A stretch of 64,000 nt of DNA, from contig NC_133652.1 of the NCBI RefSeq assembly GCF_009905375.1, forward strand, positions 18,898,850 to 18,962,849, given 5' to 3'. Each line of letters begins with the position of its first letter. The stretch's first letter is position 1. Shown here in pieces: positions 21,357 to 33,153 of the stretch. This DNA is from Apium graveolens. Lineage: Eukaryota > Streptophyta > Magnoliopsida > Apiales > Apiaceae. Made by a program: the position numbers and the translations under genes. Below the pieces are notes generated by a model that was not told the origin of the DNA, ran no database searches, and worked only from the letters and a program-made list of their open reading frames with translations.

Positions 21357-22748
21357 AGCTATGACTCCCGAACCTGTGGAAGTACAAACACAGGAACACC
21401 AACAGGGATATTCCCAAGCTGCAACCATTCTTTCATAACCTTTAGAAGCTAGGAAACCAACTACCTCATCTTCTCAAAAGGATGAGGTCAATAAAAAGAA
21501 GAGAAAGGGGGAAACCTTAACTGTGGTACCTGAGAGCGGTGAGGAGATAGCTGAAAAAGAGACACCTCTGGTCAAAAGATCCAAAAAGAGTAAACAGACT
21601 GTGCTGACCACTTCAGCCACCTCTGTATCCTTTCAACATGATGCAGTTGTAAAAAAAACTAGGTGTAAGTCTACATAAGAAGCAATTCAAGTGTATGATA
21701 TAAGAAATAAGGAAGGCACACACTGTGAGACACATCTCTTGAAGCTCCCTCATCTACTCGGGGGGGCTGACAACACTCACAACTGAACAACAATCTCTTC
21801 TATCTAAAATTTCTTCCCTTCTAATTCCACTTGAATCCACTTCTCAAGTGGACCAAAAATCATGTGACTTAGCTCAATAAGCTTTGATCACCACCCAAAC
21901 ACTTCACTTAGATGGTGAGAGGCTATATGCTGGGGTAGACCTTGATGACACCATCACAAATATGAGGGATTCATCAGTCTTTACTGAAGAACCCATGGAT
22001 ACTTCCAATGCACCTTCATGTGCAAAACAATCTTCATAGACTGAAAGGTTTGAGGGTAGTACTCCTGAGGGGGAGCTATCTAAATCCTCTCCAATTCGAT
22101 TGGAGGTTCCTCATGTAGGGACAACTCCCCTCACAACCCTAGCTGAAATTGTCCTTGCAGTTGAAGCTAGGAGTACAATTGCCCATGATTCTATCATAGG
22201 GGAGGCAAGGACAACATATTCAACTGCCAGTGTGTTGCAAGACACACAAGGGTTTGAGGCTGGGATACATGACAGTAACCCAGTCAAATCCTCTCCAATT
22301 CAATTGGAGGTTCCCACTACAAGTGGAGAATAACACACTGTCAAAACCACAGAGCAATCTGTGAGTCAAACAATGACTCCAGTCACAGATGTTTCTGTTG
22401 AACCATCCACCTCACAACCTCAACAACCTCAACAACCTCACATACTCTCTCAGTGGCTACAAGAATCTGCTTCTCAACCTAATTCTGTAGATGATCTACT
22501 AGTAGAACATATATCTGGACTAGCTAACATCTCACAACATCTCCTGACTTCAAATATGAGCAACCAGGACTATCAAGCCATCATATTTGCTTACAATGAA
22601 GAGGTTGAGGAGCAAAAGGAGAAAATTGTCAATGATGTTGAGCAAGATGGAAATGTGGATGCATGGATGTCTGATGATTTTGCCTTAGAGATTAATCAAG
22701 TTCTGGCCAGATTCATAGAAGAGTATGTTACTATTATGGGAAGCAATG
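21357..22748 (+). pseudogene. Element E: accessory-ORF remnant of another copia element (left part)
   Basis: The stretch encodes broken low-complexity protein: MTPEPVEVQTQ, a Lys-rich patch (VKRSKKSKQT), Pro/Gln/Ser repeats (STSQPQQPQQPH) and a helical acidic part ending EEYVTIMGSN. Composition and order resemble the middle of accessory ORFs in SIRE-like copia elements, but I cannot align it residue by residue with A or I. Stops are frequent in the first 700 bp. The reading is cut by G at 22748 and continues after G at 36923. Confidence 0.6.
22744..22748 (+). repeat. Target-site duplication of G (left)
   Basis: CAATG directly before the G LTR; the same five bases follow the right LTR at 36918-36922. 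Confidence 0.92.
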
Positions 22749-23577
22749 TGCTGTATAAAATAAATGCAAGTGCACATCGATTAATTATAGCAAATACAGG
22801 TTGATCCACAGAGACTATGAATTTTCAAAACCCTAAGACAATAAGATTTGAGAGGAATTTGAATTAACCTAATTATCAAATAAATCAAATAATATGGAAA
22901 ACCTAGGAATCCGAATCCGTTAATCAATCACAATTAATATCAACTCACCCTAAAATAATTCTCTTTTCTTCACAAATAAAATTTAATTAACGAGACAAGC
23001 ATATACTATGAAACTTGTTATCTAAAATAACCCATCAAAACTTCATGGAGCAAGCATAGGCTATGAAAAATAAATCCGGTAACAGTAATATATCAAAATC
23101 ACTTTGTCAATTAAACAATTAAGCACCAAGAAAAATCATGAGAATCAAATAATAGGAACGAGAAGATATCAAAACAATTAAATTAACTTCATTTTCATCA
23201 TAGGGAACAAATTTAGCTACACATGATAAAAAGATGAACAAAAAAAATAACTAATTGGGTGTCTTGGGTGTTGGAATGTTGAATGTGTAAAATACAAGAG
23301 GGGAGACCCATATATATAGGGAAAATATGAGGGTTGGGTTCTTGGAATACAAGTAGGATTCTTAAAGTAAATTCTTCTTCTTCCCCAATAATGATTCTAT
23401 TTATCTTCCAATTCTCTTGACTTCTAGAATAGTCCACCTCCTTGCTTTTTATGCACCTTTTCCAACTCGAATTCTGATTTTATTTATTTTCCTATAAAAC
23501 AAAGTAAAATTATTAATAAAATCACGAAAACGCACAGAAAATATATATTAATAATATGTAATAATATGGACCTATCA
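22749..23577 (-). repeat. 3' LTR of element G
   Basis: An 829-bp repeat beginning TGCTGTATAAAAT and ending GGACCTATCA on the plus strand, closely matching 36055-36917. A short ORF inside it is chance. Confidence 0.9.
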
Positions 23578-23590
23578 AATACCCCCATAC
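23578..23590 (-). other. Polypurine tract of element G
   Basis: The minus strand reads GTATGGGGGTATT right before the 3' LTR. Near copies of the same tract occur at about 24706-24720 and 24846-24860 on the same strand. Confidence 0.75.
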
Positions 23591-24905
23591 CTATCTTTTA
23601 CTTGTCCTCAAGAAAAATCAAAAAGAAAAATGCTAACTAAGAAAAGTCCTATGCTCCTTTTCGTAGGCGTGACATGAAAGTTTAGGTTTATCAGCTCGTT
23701 AAACTCATAGACGATCTCTAAAAGAAGAGTGTTGTCTTCTAAGGGTTTACAGAAGATATACCCATAAAATCTGTGGAATACTCTAGCAAGTGTCCAAACT
23801 CTATCAACAATAACATTCATCGGTGTCAACACAAGAATTTTTAGGAAAATACATGCCTTTAAGACTCTTCTAATTATAACCAAGATATAGGTATCAACAA
23901 TCCACTTATATCGACTCTGAACGTTTATAAAAAATCCCAAGGTGTGTCGTGAAAATAGGTCTATGAAGAATCAATTGAGTAAGTACATTTCCTCTTTTTC
24001 AACTAATATTGAACGGACCCAATATCTATCAAAACAAGTATCTAGCCAAAATTCACAGTTTTTTTTCTTTTTTTTTATTTAACTGACTGTGAAATGTCCG
24101 TTTTCTTAGGCTTTCTATGTTACCCATGTAGCGAGCTTTGGGCCAATGACTCCCAAACCAGATGGTCTTAGGGCACTAGATTTTGAAATACCCCTACGGA
24201 CTTAATTACTCGAGAAAAAAGGCCACAAAATAAGACTAGTCAATTATACTACTTGTGCCCATCATCTCATTTTTTTTCTTTTTTTTATTTGTGAGAAATA
24301 TTGGGTATTGAAGTAATTTATTCAAGCATATTTTTTTTCCTTTTGCTTTTCTTTTTTTTTTCCGCAAAAATTGATTCGACATTGTTTCAACATGTGGGCT
24401 CTGTTTCAGATATTGAAAACTTTCCTAAACAATCTTTCCTACAAAGACCTTGTGCAAATGTGCCGTCTTGGACTTTTAAGCAAAAATTTGTTCGACACAA
24501 GTTTCATGAAGACAACCTTACTCAACTACGTTCAAATCATCTCAAGGCATTATATATATATATAAGTTTTGAAAAACTGCTAACACCAACTAGTATTAAA
24601 GTTCAAGAGTGGACTGGACAACTTAGCTAAAATATCTCTGATTTTTTTTGTATTTATTTTTCATTTTTTTGTATTATATATATATATATGTAAGTACTAC
24701 TAAACCCCTCCCCCATACCTAAATCATGCATTGTCCTGGATGAATATAAATGAGAGAAAAATGACAAAGTAAAAGGACGAGAATACCTGATAAGGGCATG
24801 ACAGAGGAACACAATTACTTATAACACACACACGTTCACTCACACACATAGTTACTCCCCCATACCTACATTTTACTATGGGAGACACATACATAAAATT
24901 ATTTA
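23591..24905 (-). other. 3' noncoding region of element G
   Basis: No supported ORF. The region has long T/A tracts (24060-24075, 24270-24365, 24640-24690), a TA microsatellite near 24550-24565 and two extra polypurine-like tracts. It occupies the place where the rest of pol would be, so pol has been lost. Confidence 0.7.
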
Positions 24906-26495
24906 TTAACCTATACCAGAACGTGGGAAAACTACCTTCGTAACACAATCAATACACATGTGAAACTCACCCATAAGAAGAATATTATCCATTAGAGAGA
25001 TAAGATCATGCATCAAAATAAAACTCATAGCACTAACATTATTCATGGACCAATTAGACGCTTCTTTACGTTGTTTAAGCAAATTAATGACTTGAAATTC
25101 TTGGTTATGAACTTTTCTACTAGAAATAACATCATGAGTTTCATTATTAACTACCAAGGATTGATTAAGGGTGGAAAATGATTGAATAGGATCAAGTATG
25201 GGTGGCTCACCAACAAAAGTCTTAACAACGGTCTTAGAATCAAAATAACTATCCTCAAGTTGGGTTTCATGATTAGAACAAATGGCATTCAATTCCTCAA
25301 ACATCTCATCACAAGTGAAATTCGTATATAACTCATGAAGTTCTCTATTGCTCTCATACTCACGCGAAACATCTTCCTCAAGAAAAGACTCAATTTTAAT
25401 ATCCTCAAGATTCGACCAAGACGTAACCTCATCTATCAAGCTAACTCCTACAGGTTGTTCAAAAAGCTCATTAGGTTGATTTCCTACATTAAAGATATTC
25501 AGATCTAACGACATGTTTCCAAATGTGAGTTTCATCGAACCATTTCTACAGTTAATCAAAGCATTAGAGGTGGCAAGAAAAGGCCTTCCTAAAATGATGG
25601 GAATTTGATTTTTCAGATTTTTGAATGGTTCGGTCTCTAGGACAACAAAATCGACGGGGAAGACAAAATCACCATTTTTTATCAAAACATCTTCAACTAT
25701 ACCCTTAGGAGTTTTAACAAAACGATCAGCTAATTGAAGAGTAATAATGGTCTTTTTAAGTTCACCTAAGCCCAAGGCTTGATAGACAGATAATGGAAGA
25801 AGATTCACACTAGCTCCTAAATCGAGTAAAGCTTTATCAATGAGGGTATTACCTATGACACAAGAGATGGTAGGACAACCAGGATCCTTATACTTCACAG
25901 GGATTTGATTTGACAAGATAGAACTAACATGAGAGGTTAGATAAGCTTTCTTATGAACATGAGTGGTTCTTTTATGAGTACACAAATCTTTTAGACACTT
26001 AGCATAAGAGGGAACTTGTTGAATTGCATCTAAAAGAGGAATGTTGATCTTGACTTGCTTAAAGACTTCTAAAATCTTATCTAACTGAGCAGATTGTTTG
26101 TTTGAGATAAGTCTGTGAGGAAATGGAGCTTTTGGCTTAAAGACTTTTTCACTAGACGCATCAGTATGGGGTATTGAAGGTGGTTCTTTGGATGGTGATG
26201 ACTCATTAGATTCAGAAGTTTCAGGATTTGGATTGGGAGGTTGTTGAAGACTAGGATTCAAAAGTAGAGGATTTGGTTCAGATATTAGTTTATCTTCCTG
26301 ATGAGTATTAATACCAGGATGGTTGTTGAATTGATTGCCAGCCCTTAGAGAGATGACAGAGTTTACAGTTTCATGAGACTTTTGGTTTTGATGAAATTTA
26401 GGATTAACCTCAGGTTGACTAGGGAAACGATTTTTCTCTCTCTCACTGATTGTGTTTGCCAATTGACTAACTTGGACCTCTAGCTTAGATGTGGC
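24906..26495 (-). CDS. pol: Element G aspartic protease region
   Basis: A 518-codon open frame. The first 120 residues are Asn/Pro/Ser-rich linker. The protease-like domain holds KALLDLGASVNLLPLSVYQ (active-site D-x-G-A, here DLGA), QLADRFVKTPKGIVEDVLIK and IPIILGRPFLATSNALI, the pattern of Athila/Tat gypsy elements. It would mature Gag. The frame begins directly after a TAA at 26494-26496 and is in the same frame as the preceding Gag segment, so Gag and protease were one polyprotein. The last 150 residues are acidic and unrecognised. Confidence 0.82.
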   Translation of the reverse strand, partial: ATSKLEVQVSQLANTISEREKNRFPSQPEVNPKFHQNQKSHETVNSVISLRAGNQFNNHPGINTHQEDKLISEPNPLLLNPSLQQPPNPNPETSESNESSPSKEPPSIPHTDASSEKVFKPKAPFPHRLISNKQSAQLDKILEVFKQVKINIPLLDAIQQVPSYAKCLKDLCTHKRTTHVHKKAYLTSHVSSILSNQIPVKYKDPGCPTISCVIGNTLIDKALLDLGASVNLLPLSVYQALGLGELKKTIITLQLADRFVKTPKGIVEDVLIKNGDFVFPVDFVVLETEPFKNLKNQIPIILGRPFLATSNALINCRNGSMKLTFGNMSLDLNIFNVGNQPNELFEQPVGVSLIDEVTSWSNLEDIKIESFLEEDVSREYESNRELHELYTNFTCDEMFEELNAICSNHETQLEDSYFDSKTVVKTFVGEPPILDPIQSFSTLNQSLVVNNETHDVISSRKVHNQEFQVINLLKQRKEASNWSMNNVSAMSFILMHDLISLMDNILLMGEFHMCIDCVTKVVFPRSGIG

Positions 26496-27050
26496 TTATG
26501 TGTTTGAATTTAGCAACTTCCTATCTTGGGTCATAGCTTGCATGAAAGATTGTTGAGATTTGAGTAAAGCCTCCATACTTTTTTCAATGGAATTCAATTT
26601 CTTAGCAGATTCACTAAAACCAGGAGGGTTTAAGGGGACTGAGTTAGGATAATGACCAAGATTTTGAGTTGGGTATGGACCAGGATTGGGCTTTTGAAAA
26701 GCAGGTTGAGAATTTTGATTAAACTGATTGTATTGACCTTCGTTCCAGGAGAAATTTGGGTGATTCTTCCAACCGGGATTGTATGTGGGTGCATATGGAT
26801 CATTCCTAACTCTAGGTTGAAACATAGCATTGACTTGTTCACTTTTAGGGCAATTGTCTATTACATGATTAGGAGAACTACGGTTTGTACATATAGAAAA
26901 TTGAGAAGACACATTATTGGTTTCTAAGGCCTCTAGACATTTAGTGAGTGTAGCTAACTTAGCTTCGGTTACAATAGAATTACTAACTACGTGTAAACCC
27001 TTAGATCTTTCAGGTTCCGGATTAGGTTCCCTAGTTGACTCCCACAACAT
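26496..27050 (-). pseudogene. gag: Element G Gag, C-terminal part
   Basis: A 184-residue segment with a Cys/His patch (ICTNRSSPNHVIDNCP, a degenerate zinc knuckle), an Asn/Pro/Gln-rich stretch, and a terminal helix KKLNSIEKSMEALLKSQQSFMQAM typical of OTA-clade gypsy Gag. It ends at TAA and then continues in frame into the protease. Confidence 0.78.
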
Positions 27051-27649
27051 TGTTTTTTAGCTAACTCCTCAAAATATTGTCAAGCTTCTTCCTCAGTTTT
27101 ATCCATAAATTTAACTTGGCACATAGACTCTAACAAAGCAGTGGTTTGACTGTCTAATGCTTTATAAAGAATTTTACAGAGTCTCCATTTTTATATACCA
27201 TGTTGAGGACACTTAGACAAAAGCTTTTTAAATCTATCAAAATACTTCCAAAAAGACTCATTTTAATTTTGTTGAAATTGGTTAATTTCATTCCTAAGTC
27301 TGTTTGCCTTATGGTTTGGAAAATATTTTTTAAGAAAGATAAACACAAATCCATCCCACGTGGATATAGAATTAAAGTGTAGACTATACAACCATTGTTT
27401 AGCCTCTTCTTTTAAAGAAAAGTTAATAAGTCTGAGCCTAATGGAGTCTGAGCTAAGTTGTTGGAGTTTTTGTAAAGCACATACTTCCTCAAATTCTTGA
27501 ATGAAAAGATATGGATCCTCTCCCTCTACCCCAGAAAACCTAGGTAACATGCTAATGTGGTGATGTTTAATTTCAAAATTATTCGCGGTTACTTCAGGTA
27601 GAGGGTTCAGCGGAACGAGCGAGATAACAATGGTCTTTGAGTGAGACAA
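27051..27649 (-). pseudogene. gag: Element G Gag, capsid part
   Basis: Contains the plant gypsy capsid signature: FEIKHHHISMLPRFSG, then EEAKQWLYSL and TWDGFVFIFLKKYFP. The first 128 residues are open; stops near 27261 and 27190 interrupt the rest (RFKKLLSKCPQHG, EEEAWQYFEELA) before the next segment. Confidence 0.8.
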
Positions 27650-28301
27650 CCATGATTACAGGTGGAATTTCTACTTCTTCTTTTGACTCAATTTTTGTGG
27701 GTGAAGAGAAGTCGAGTTGCCTTACTACTTTAGGAGATGAAAGGTTAGAGTGTCTTATTAATCTAGATGAATGGTCCCGAACCCAATTACTTTGCATATA
27801 AGACAAGTAATCACGTAGCAGACAAAAGCTATAAGTAAACACCCAAAAAAATTGGAAAATCAAAAAGAAAATCTTTGATCTATGGGTAATCCTAAAAATA
27901 ATCTAGACAACTCCTAACTTTTGGACCACCAAAAAAGTCTATAAATCTAGATTTATTCAAACCGATTGGCCAGGTAAGCGGGGGCACTTCCTTGTAAACA
28001 AGGCGCTGAACTAGAGAACCGCTAGCCTAGTCACCAATCCAAATTGGCCAGGTAAGTGATACACTTGCCTTGTCACCAAAAGTTCGAATAATTTCAAATT
28101 TACTTCCTCTTTTAGGTACCTTCCTAATTGAGCTCGAAATCCTAGTGGCCAACGTCTACTTAATTTTATTAAGGTGGGTGAATGCAAGATGAAGGAATTA
28201 GTGATTTATGGGCCAAGGAAAGGGTGATAAAATCCCTCACCTTATCTTGTAATGGGGTGGCACCCTTAAGATTGATTAGATGATGCAACACACAAAGAAC
28301 A
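27650..28301 (-). other. Leader of element G left of the D insertion
   Basis: No clear gene. It holds two copies of ATTGGCCAGGTAAG (about 27965 and 28045) in an imperfect 80-bp direct repeat, and a perfect hairpin CCTTGT-AA-ACAAGG at 27990-28003. Such structures suit a packaging or dimerisation leader, but that is inference. Confidence 0.55.
28297..28301 (+). repeat. Target-site duplication of D (left)
   Basis: GAACA directly before the D LTR; repeated at 35509-35513 after the D 3' end. Confidence 0.95.
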
Positions 28302-31300
28302 TGTTACGACCGGCATTTTATGTAATATTATTTATGAATTTGGTATAATACTAAAGTCAAATGAAAATGTATTCAATGATTGTACGTTTGTGTGAGTGAA
28401 AATTTCTGCATTATAAATTTGCTTTAGGTAGTATATGATTTTTTTCAAAGCAAGAGTTTATTTAATTTCTTTATTTTTGATTTATAAGGAATATTCTAAG
28501 CTTTGGAAAAATCTTCTTTTAAAAAGTATTTTGTTCACAAATTTTGAAAATGATTTTATAAAGTCTCTAAAAATACAAGTTAATTTATGGTATAAATTTT
28601 ATAATTTTTGGACTTGTATTTTATTTTATAAAAATAAATCATTATAAATTTTAGTTGTCATATTTATCAAATTACATGAATAACCTTGCATGCAAACTCT
28701 CTTCTATTTAATCAAAGGGCAAAGAAGACATTCTCAACCCCACTAACTCACATTTTGCTAACCAATTTACCCCTTTACCCTTGCATGCAAATCCACCTAA
28801 CTATATTGGAGGGTTACTCTTGTAAAATCTCAAACCCACTCACATTATAATCAAATCAATGCATAAAAACAAGTCCAAGAAGTGATCATCACCTCACTTC
28901 ACCCCACCACTTCACTCTCATCTCCTCCCTCCTCCCTCACCTCTCGGTTTTTCCCCTCCCCTCTCGGCAACCACCAAAACCGAGCCCCATCCCCTTCTTT
29001 CTTCAACTCTCACTCAAACAATCATCTTATATCCAAGTAATTTTACTCCCTATATGTTATTCTTATATATATTTCAAAAGTTTAGAGTGAAAAACCTATG
29101 TTTTGACCTTGCATGGTGATGTTTTTGTTAAACTCAAAGTGAACCTCCTTGATTCTTGTGAATCTAAGGCTTTTACCATGAGATATAGTATCATAGGGTC
29201 AAGAATGGCTAGACATAAGAGTGTTACACTTATGAAATGTTGTTCTTACCCTAATCCATTCGGCCATGACTTGATAGGAGCCGAATGGATGGTGTTTTGT
29301 TGCCTTGTTACATTTTTGTATATTTTGTGATGATAACATGAATTTTATAGTAAAAGCTTGATAAAACCCTTTTGCATGCTAGTTGATCATTTAGTTATAA
29401 TCCATGTTAGGCTTGCATGTTGAATTATGATGAAAATTTATTTGGAAATCATGTTGCTTTGGCTTGAAAGATCCGAAAGCATGCATGCATGTAAATCACT
29501 TTTGATTTTTGGAAGTTTTTGATCATTTAGATTCATTTTGTTAGTGAGCCTTAATTTCAGTAAGAATAATGTATTAATATTGATTTATACTTCTTATTGC
29601 ATGGTAATAATTCGTGGTTATCTTTTATAAAAATATATATCTTGTTGCTTCAAGAGCATAAAGGTTTGTGATTCGTGAAGAGTAGTCTCTTTTGTTTTGC
29701 CATAGTTGCACCTTAGGTAAGGATGATCTCACCAAGGTTATTTTGAGAAAAAGGGAGTTAGTTCAGTAGAATACCATGTATAAGTCTTTGTTTAAGTTTT
29801 GAGTTGTTGTTAGATAGGTTTGTCAAGTCAAAACCTTGGAAAAATGAGAGTTATAGTTTCTGCAGAAAAATCAGTTTAGTACCCTGAGGTTTAGAGTGAG
29901 TTTTGACCATGTCATTGGTGTGCACTTTGAGGCCCAAGCCACCAGAAGTTAGTATTGGGAGTATATAAAAGGTTTTAGGAGTTAGTTGGAGGTTTGCATG
30001 TCATTTGGTTAGGTGCACAAGTAGAATCACAAAATCTGTCCAGCAGGGGACAGTTTTGTTGCAACTTAGAAATGGTAAGATTTGACCATGTCATGGGTAG
30101 GCCCTCATTAGGCCCAATTGGGCCTTAGTTAGAGGGAGTGTCAGAGAAGTTTTTCCAACCATAGTTCATAAGATATAAGTTAGAACCATGTGTGACAAGT
30201 TAATTCAAATCAGGGCATTTTCTGCCCATAAAAACAGGGGAACCTTGGACTTTTAGCTTAGGCCCAAGAAGGCCCAAGCCAGGCCCTTGAGCCACATCAA
30301 GCTTGTGAGATGCCCTTAGCTCAGGAGAGTCTTGTGTAAAAATTTTGAAGGAAAACTTGTAGTTTAAGAGTGTCTAATGCACTCAAGAAACCTTAGTTGT
30401 CATTCTGAAATTTGCACCAGTGAGCACCTTCACTTATCACATAGTTTTAGAACACTTAGAAGTGAGTAATAGGTCGACCACCATAGTTGTAAGATAGTAT
30501 AAGGTCAGTAGAGCAAAAGGCATAAGTGAGGGTCAATAGGTTTTGGATAATTTAGGAAAGGCACATTGAGTTAGGAAGCCCAAATTTGAAGACTTTGTTT
30601 AGTTAGCAACCAAGTGACTTAAGTGGTGAGTCGAGATCATCCAAGCCTAGTGTGGTATTATGGTGTATATGATGTTATTTGGTATTAATATACGATATGT
30701 GATTATGTGGCTACGTGTGTACATTTGAAAATATAATGGTGGATATGAATTAAGTGCGTACAGGCCTAAGTGCCATCCATGTTTGATTTCGAGTTGTAAA
30801 TAGGTTAAGATGGTAAGAATATATTATAATGAGGATTATTATTATTTATGTAGGATCTCGAGACGAGGGAAAACTTGCCATAAAAGTCGAGTGAAGCTCC
30901 AGTTGCTCCTACCCGTTAGACCAGACCAGCCTATCTCAAGGCAAGTGTCCTTCCCTTGTAAACTTATATTATGCAAGTGATTTAACTTGTCCTTCGTATT
31001 TACTATAAACAGTTCATATATATATATCGATGCAATTATCCTGAGTCATTTTGATATGTTTAAGTCAAGCGTATCTCTCGCTTATCTTTGAATTATATAG
31101 AAATGCCATGAACCCTCGAGTATGTATTGCAAGTAGTTCAAAAGTCATTTCATGATAGATAAATGCCATGATAAAATGAAAAGTTGTTATATTACCTGAT
31201 TGATCCTCTTGATTAACATAATGATGATTCCTAAGTATTGATATCTCATCCTGATATTCGAATCCCTATAGAACCTTACCTTGAACCCTGAAAGTCAGAA

Positions 31301-32346
31301 ACTTATCAAAGTGATCCCTCATTGATTGATACCCCTCTTTCTTATTCTAAAGCTTGTCAATTCTGATATATCCTGAGCTAAAGTTCACTTCTTCACACCT
31401 TAACACCCTTAGTATTCATGAAGCTTATCTTCTTAATGATCCAACACCTGTACCTTGACGAGAAACCATTGCTTTGAGCCCAGTTTGGTATTACCCCTTC
31501 ATATTAGTCTCACCTTATTTTCCTGTTCAAGTTCTGACATATGAAAACCTTTTCAGTTACCCCAATAGAGTAATGTTTTGTGAATCATGGCTCTGAGATT
31601 TGGTACCATATTTCCCTTGTTTCAAGTTGATCTATAATCCTTTGTTAAAGATGTTTACTGTAAAAAGAGATTTTGTCATAATCCGGCATCAGTTTTTGAA
31701 ATAAATAAAATGTGGGTTTTCAGTCCCAAAGGGGGATAAATGTTTTCTTTGAATGGTGGATCTGGACTCAGACGCGAGTCCTTTCCACACTTATATTAGG
31801 CTTAAAAGTTGCCTAGGGATTCCCAATAATATTTTAGAACCCAGCGAGGTTCGGGATTACTTCGCGGCTGATCACCGGCTGTAATCCGTAGCGTCATAAA
31901 ATGATTTTGATTAAGACATGATTTTGAAATTGTTTTGATACAAGTAAATGATGCCACCTCTCATAGATTTATCTCTCGTTATCATTGAGTTATGTCTTTC
32001 CATTATCATTCTTAAAAGAATATCTCGATCTATGTTTTGTGTCGTACTGTTAGCACTTGTTGAGCATTTGGCTCACTCCTTGCTTTACCCTGATATTACA
32101 GCTAGCAGCTATGGTTAGATTCAAGCAGACTGCCCGTAAGACCTGTGATGCTGATGCTTATGTTCGAGCTCAGGTAGAATAAGTAATAATAGCTGTGAGG
32201 ACTCGGTATTTGTAATCAGATGTAATAGTTGATAGTGTTGGGCTGTTCCAAACCCTAAACTGTAAGATCTTGGATTGGTTGTGTATTCTTCATTAAAATG
32301 ATGTAATAACTATATTTATTTTGCTGTTTAAGTTGGGGGTGTGACA
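28302..32346 (+). repeat. 5' LTR of element D
   Basis: A 4,045-bp LTR starting TGTTACGACC and ending GGGGGTGTGACA. Near the 3' end it carries GAGCATTTGGCTCACT (from 32062), the inverse of the GAGCT...AGCTC palindromic motif also present in J and K. I see no supported gene inside; short ORFs are not convincing. Confidence 0.92.
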
Positions 32347-32351
32347 GGTTT

Positions 32352-32363
32352 TGGTATCAGAGC
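32352..32363 (+). other. Primer-binding site of element D
   Basis: TGGTATCAGAGC, complementary to the 3' end of initiator tRNA-Met, five bases inside the LTR. Confidence 0.93.
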
Positions 32364-32567
32364 TACGGTTTAGAGTCCCTGGACAGCCCAAATAGGTTAT
32401 AGGATATGTGTGTAGGATTTAGATATTAAGCGAGAGAGTAGGTTAAGTAAATTATTATTAATACTCCTCTTATTGGATGTCAGCAAAGGGCGCATTCCTC
32501 GTCATCCTCTGGTTCGGACGACATTATTGCTTTCACGGTGTATGCTGAGTTGAGGCGCGAGTTCGAC

Positions 32568-32840
32568 ATGCTTCAGGGCAAGTACGACCGACTGATAGAC
32601 CGACTGAAGAATGTGTATTCGAATAGCCGAAACTATGAAGGGAAGCCCAAGGAGCAGATGACTGCGAGACTTGAGACCTTGGTTCAGTACGTCACCACTA
32701 AGCTTGAGGAAATACCAGCGCACCGGGACCGCACCAGCCAGTATGTCATTCAGATGGTGGCGGACGAGCTCCAGAGCATTGTAAAGACGCTTCGAGAGGA
32801 AAAGACTACCAAGCCCCGTCCAGATGGAGTGGAGCCTTAG
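32568..32840 (+). CDS. Small ORF upstream of gag in element D
   Basis: A 90-codon frame from ATG 32568 (open upstream to about 32449 without another ATG) sits between the primer site and gag. It is highly charged and mostly helical, with DRLIDRLKNVYSN and a Lys/Glu-rich end KTLREEKTTKPRPDG. GC content is visibly higher than that of the surrounding sequence. I do not recognise a family; it could be a leader peptide or a separate small protein. A pyrimidine-rich TTATTTCAG just before the gag ATG could be a splice acceptor joining it to, or removing it from, the gag mRNA. Confidence 0.5.
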   Translation: MLQGKYDRLIDRLKNVYSNSRNYEGKPKEQMTARLETLVQYVTTKLEEIPAHRDRTSQYVIQMVADELQSIVKTLREEKTTKPRPDGVEP

Positions 32841-33153
32841 TTCTTTCCATGTACCTTTCATGTTGTTGTACTATCAGACTCTATGGAATCCCCAGTTGTT
32901 TCTGTCGTTTCCTTTAAATAAGACTGTTATCCCTAGAAATCAGACTCTGTCCCAATCCTATGTACTGTGACCTTTAAAATTTCAATAATTATGTGCTATT
33001 GTTCCATTTGCTCTCAACTGTTATTTTATGTTTTTATTATCATACCTGCTTAATTTGGAAACTTGACCTCATATGTAAACGAGAATGCCATGCGATACCC
33101 TCGAATCATTTTATCATTCGTATCTGTTTTGACACACCTCTTATTTCAGGATC

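Noticed and set aside
23608..24630. ORFs of about 110 codons in the G 3' region on both strands
   Set aside because: Low-complexity T/A-driven frames without domains; one runs through poly-T tracts. They look like chance frames.
29103..29330. 75-codon ORF inside the D 5' LTR
   Set aside because: LTR interior, no recognisable motif, no support from any second copy.
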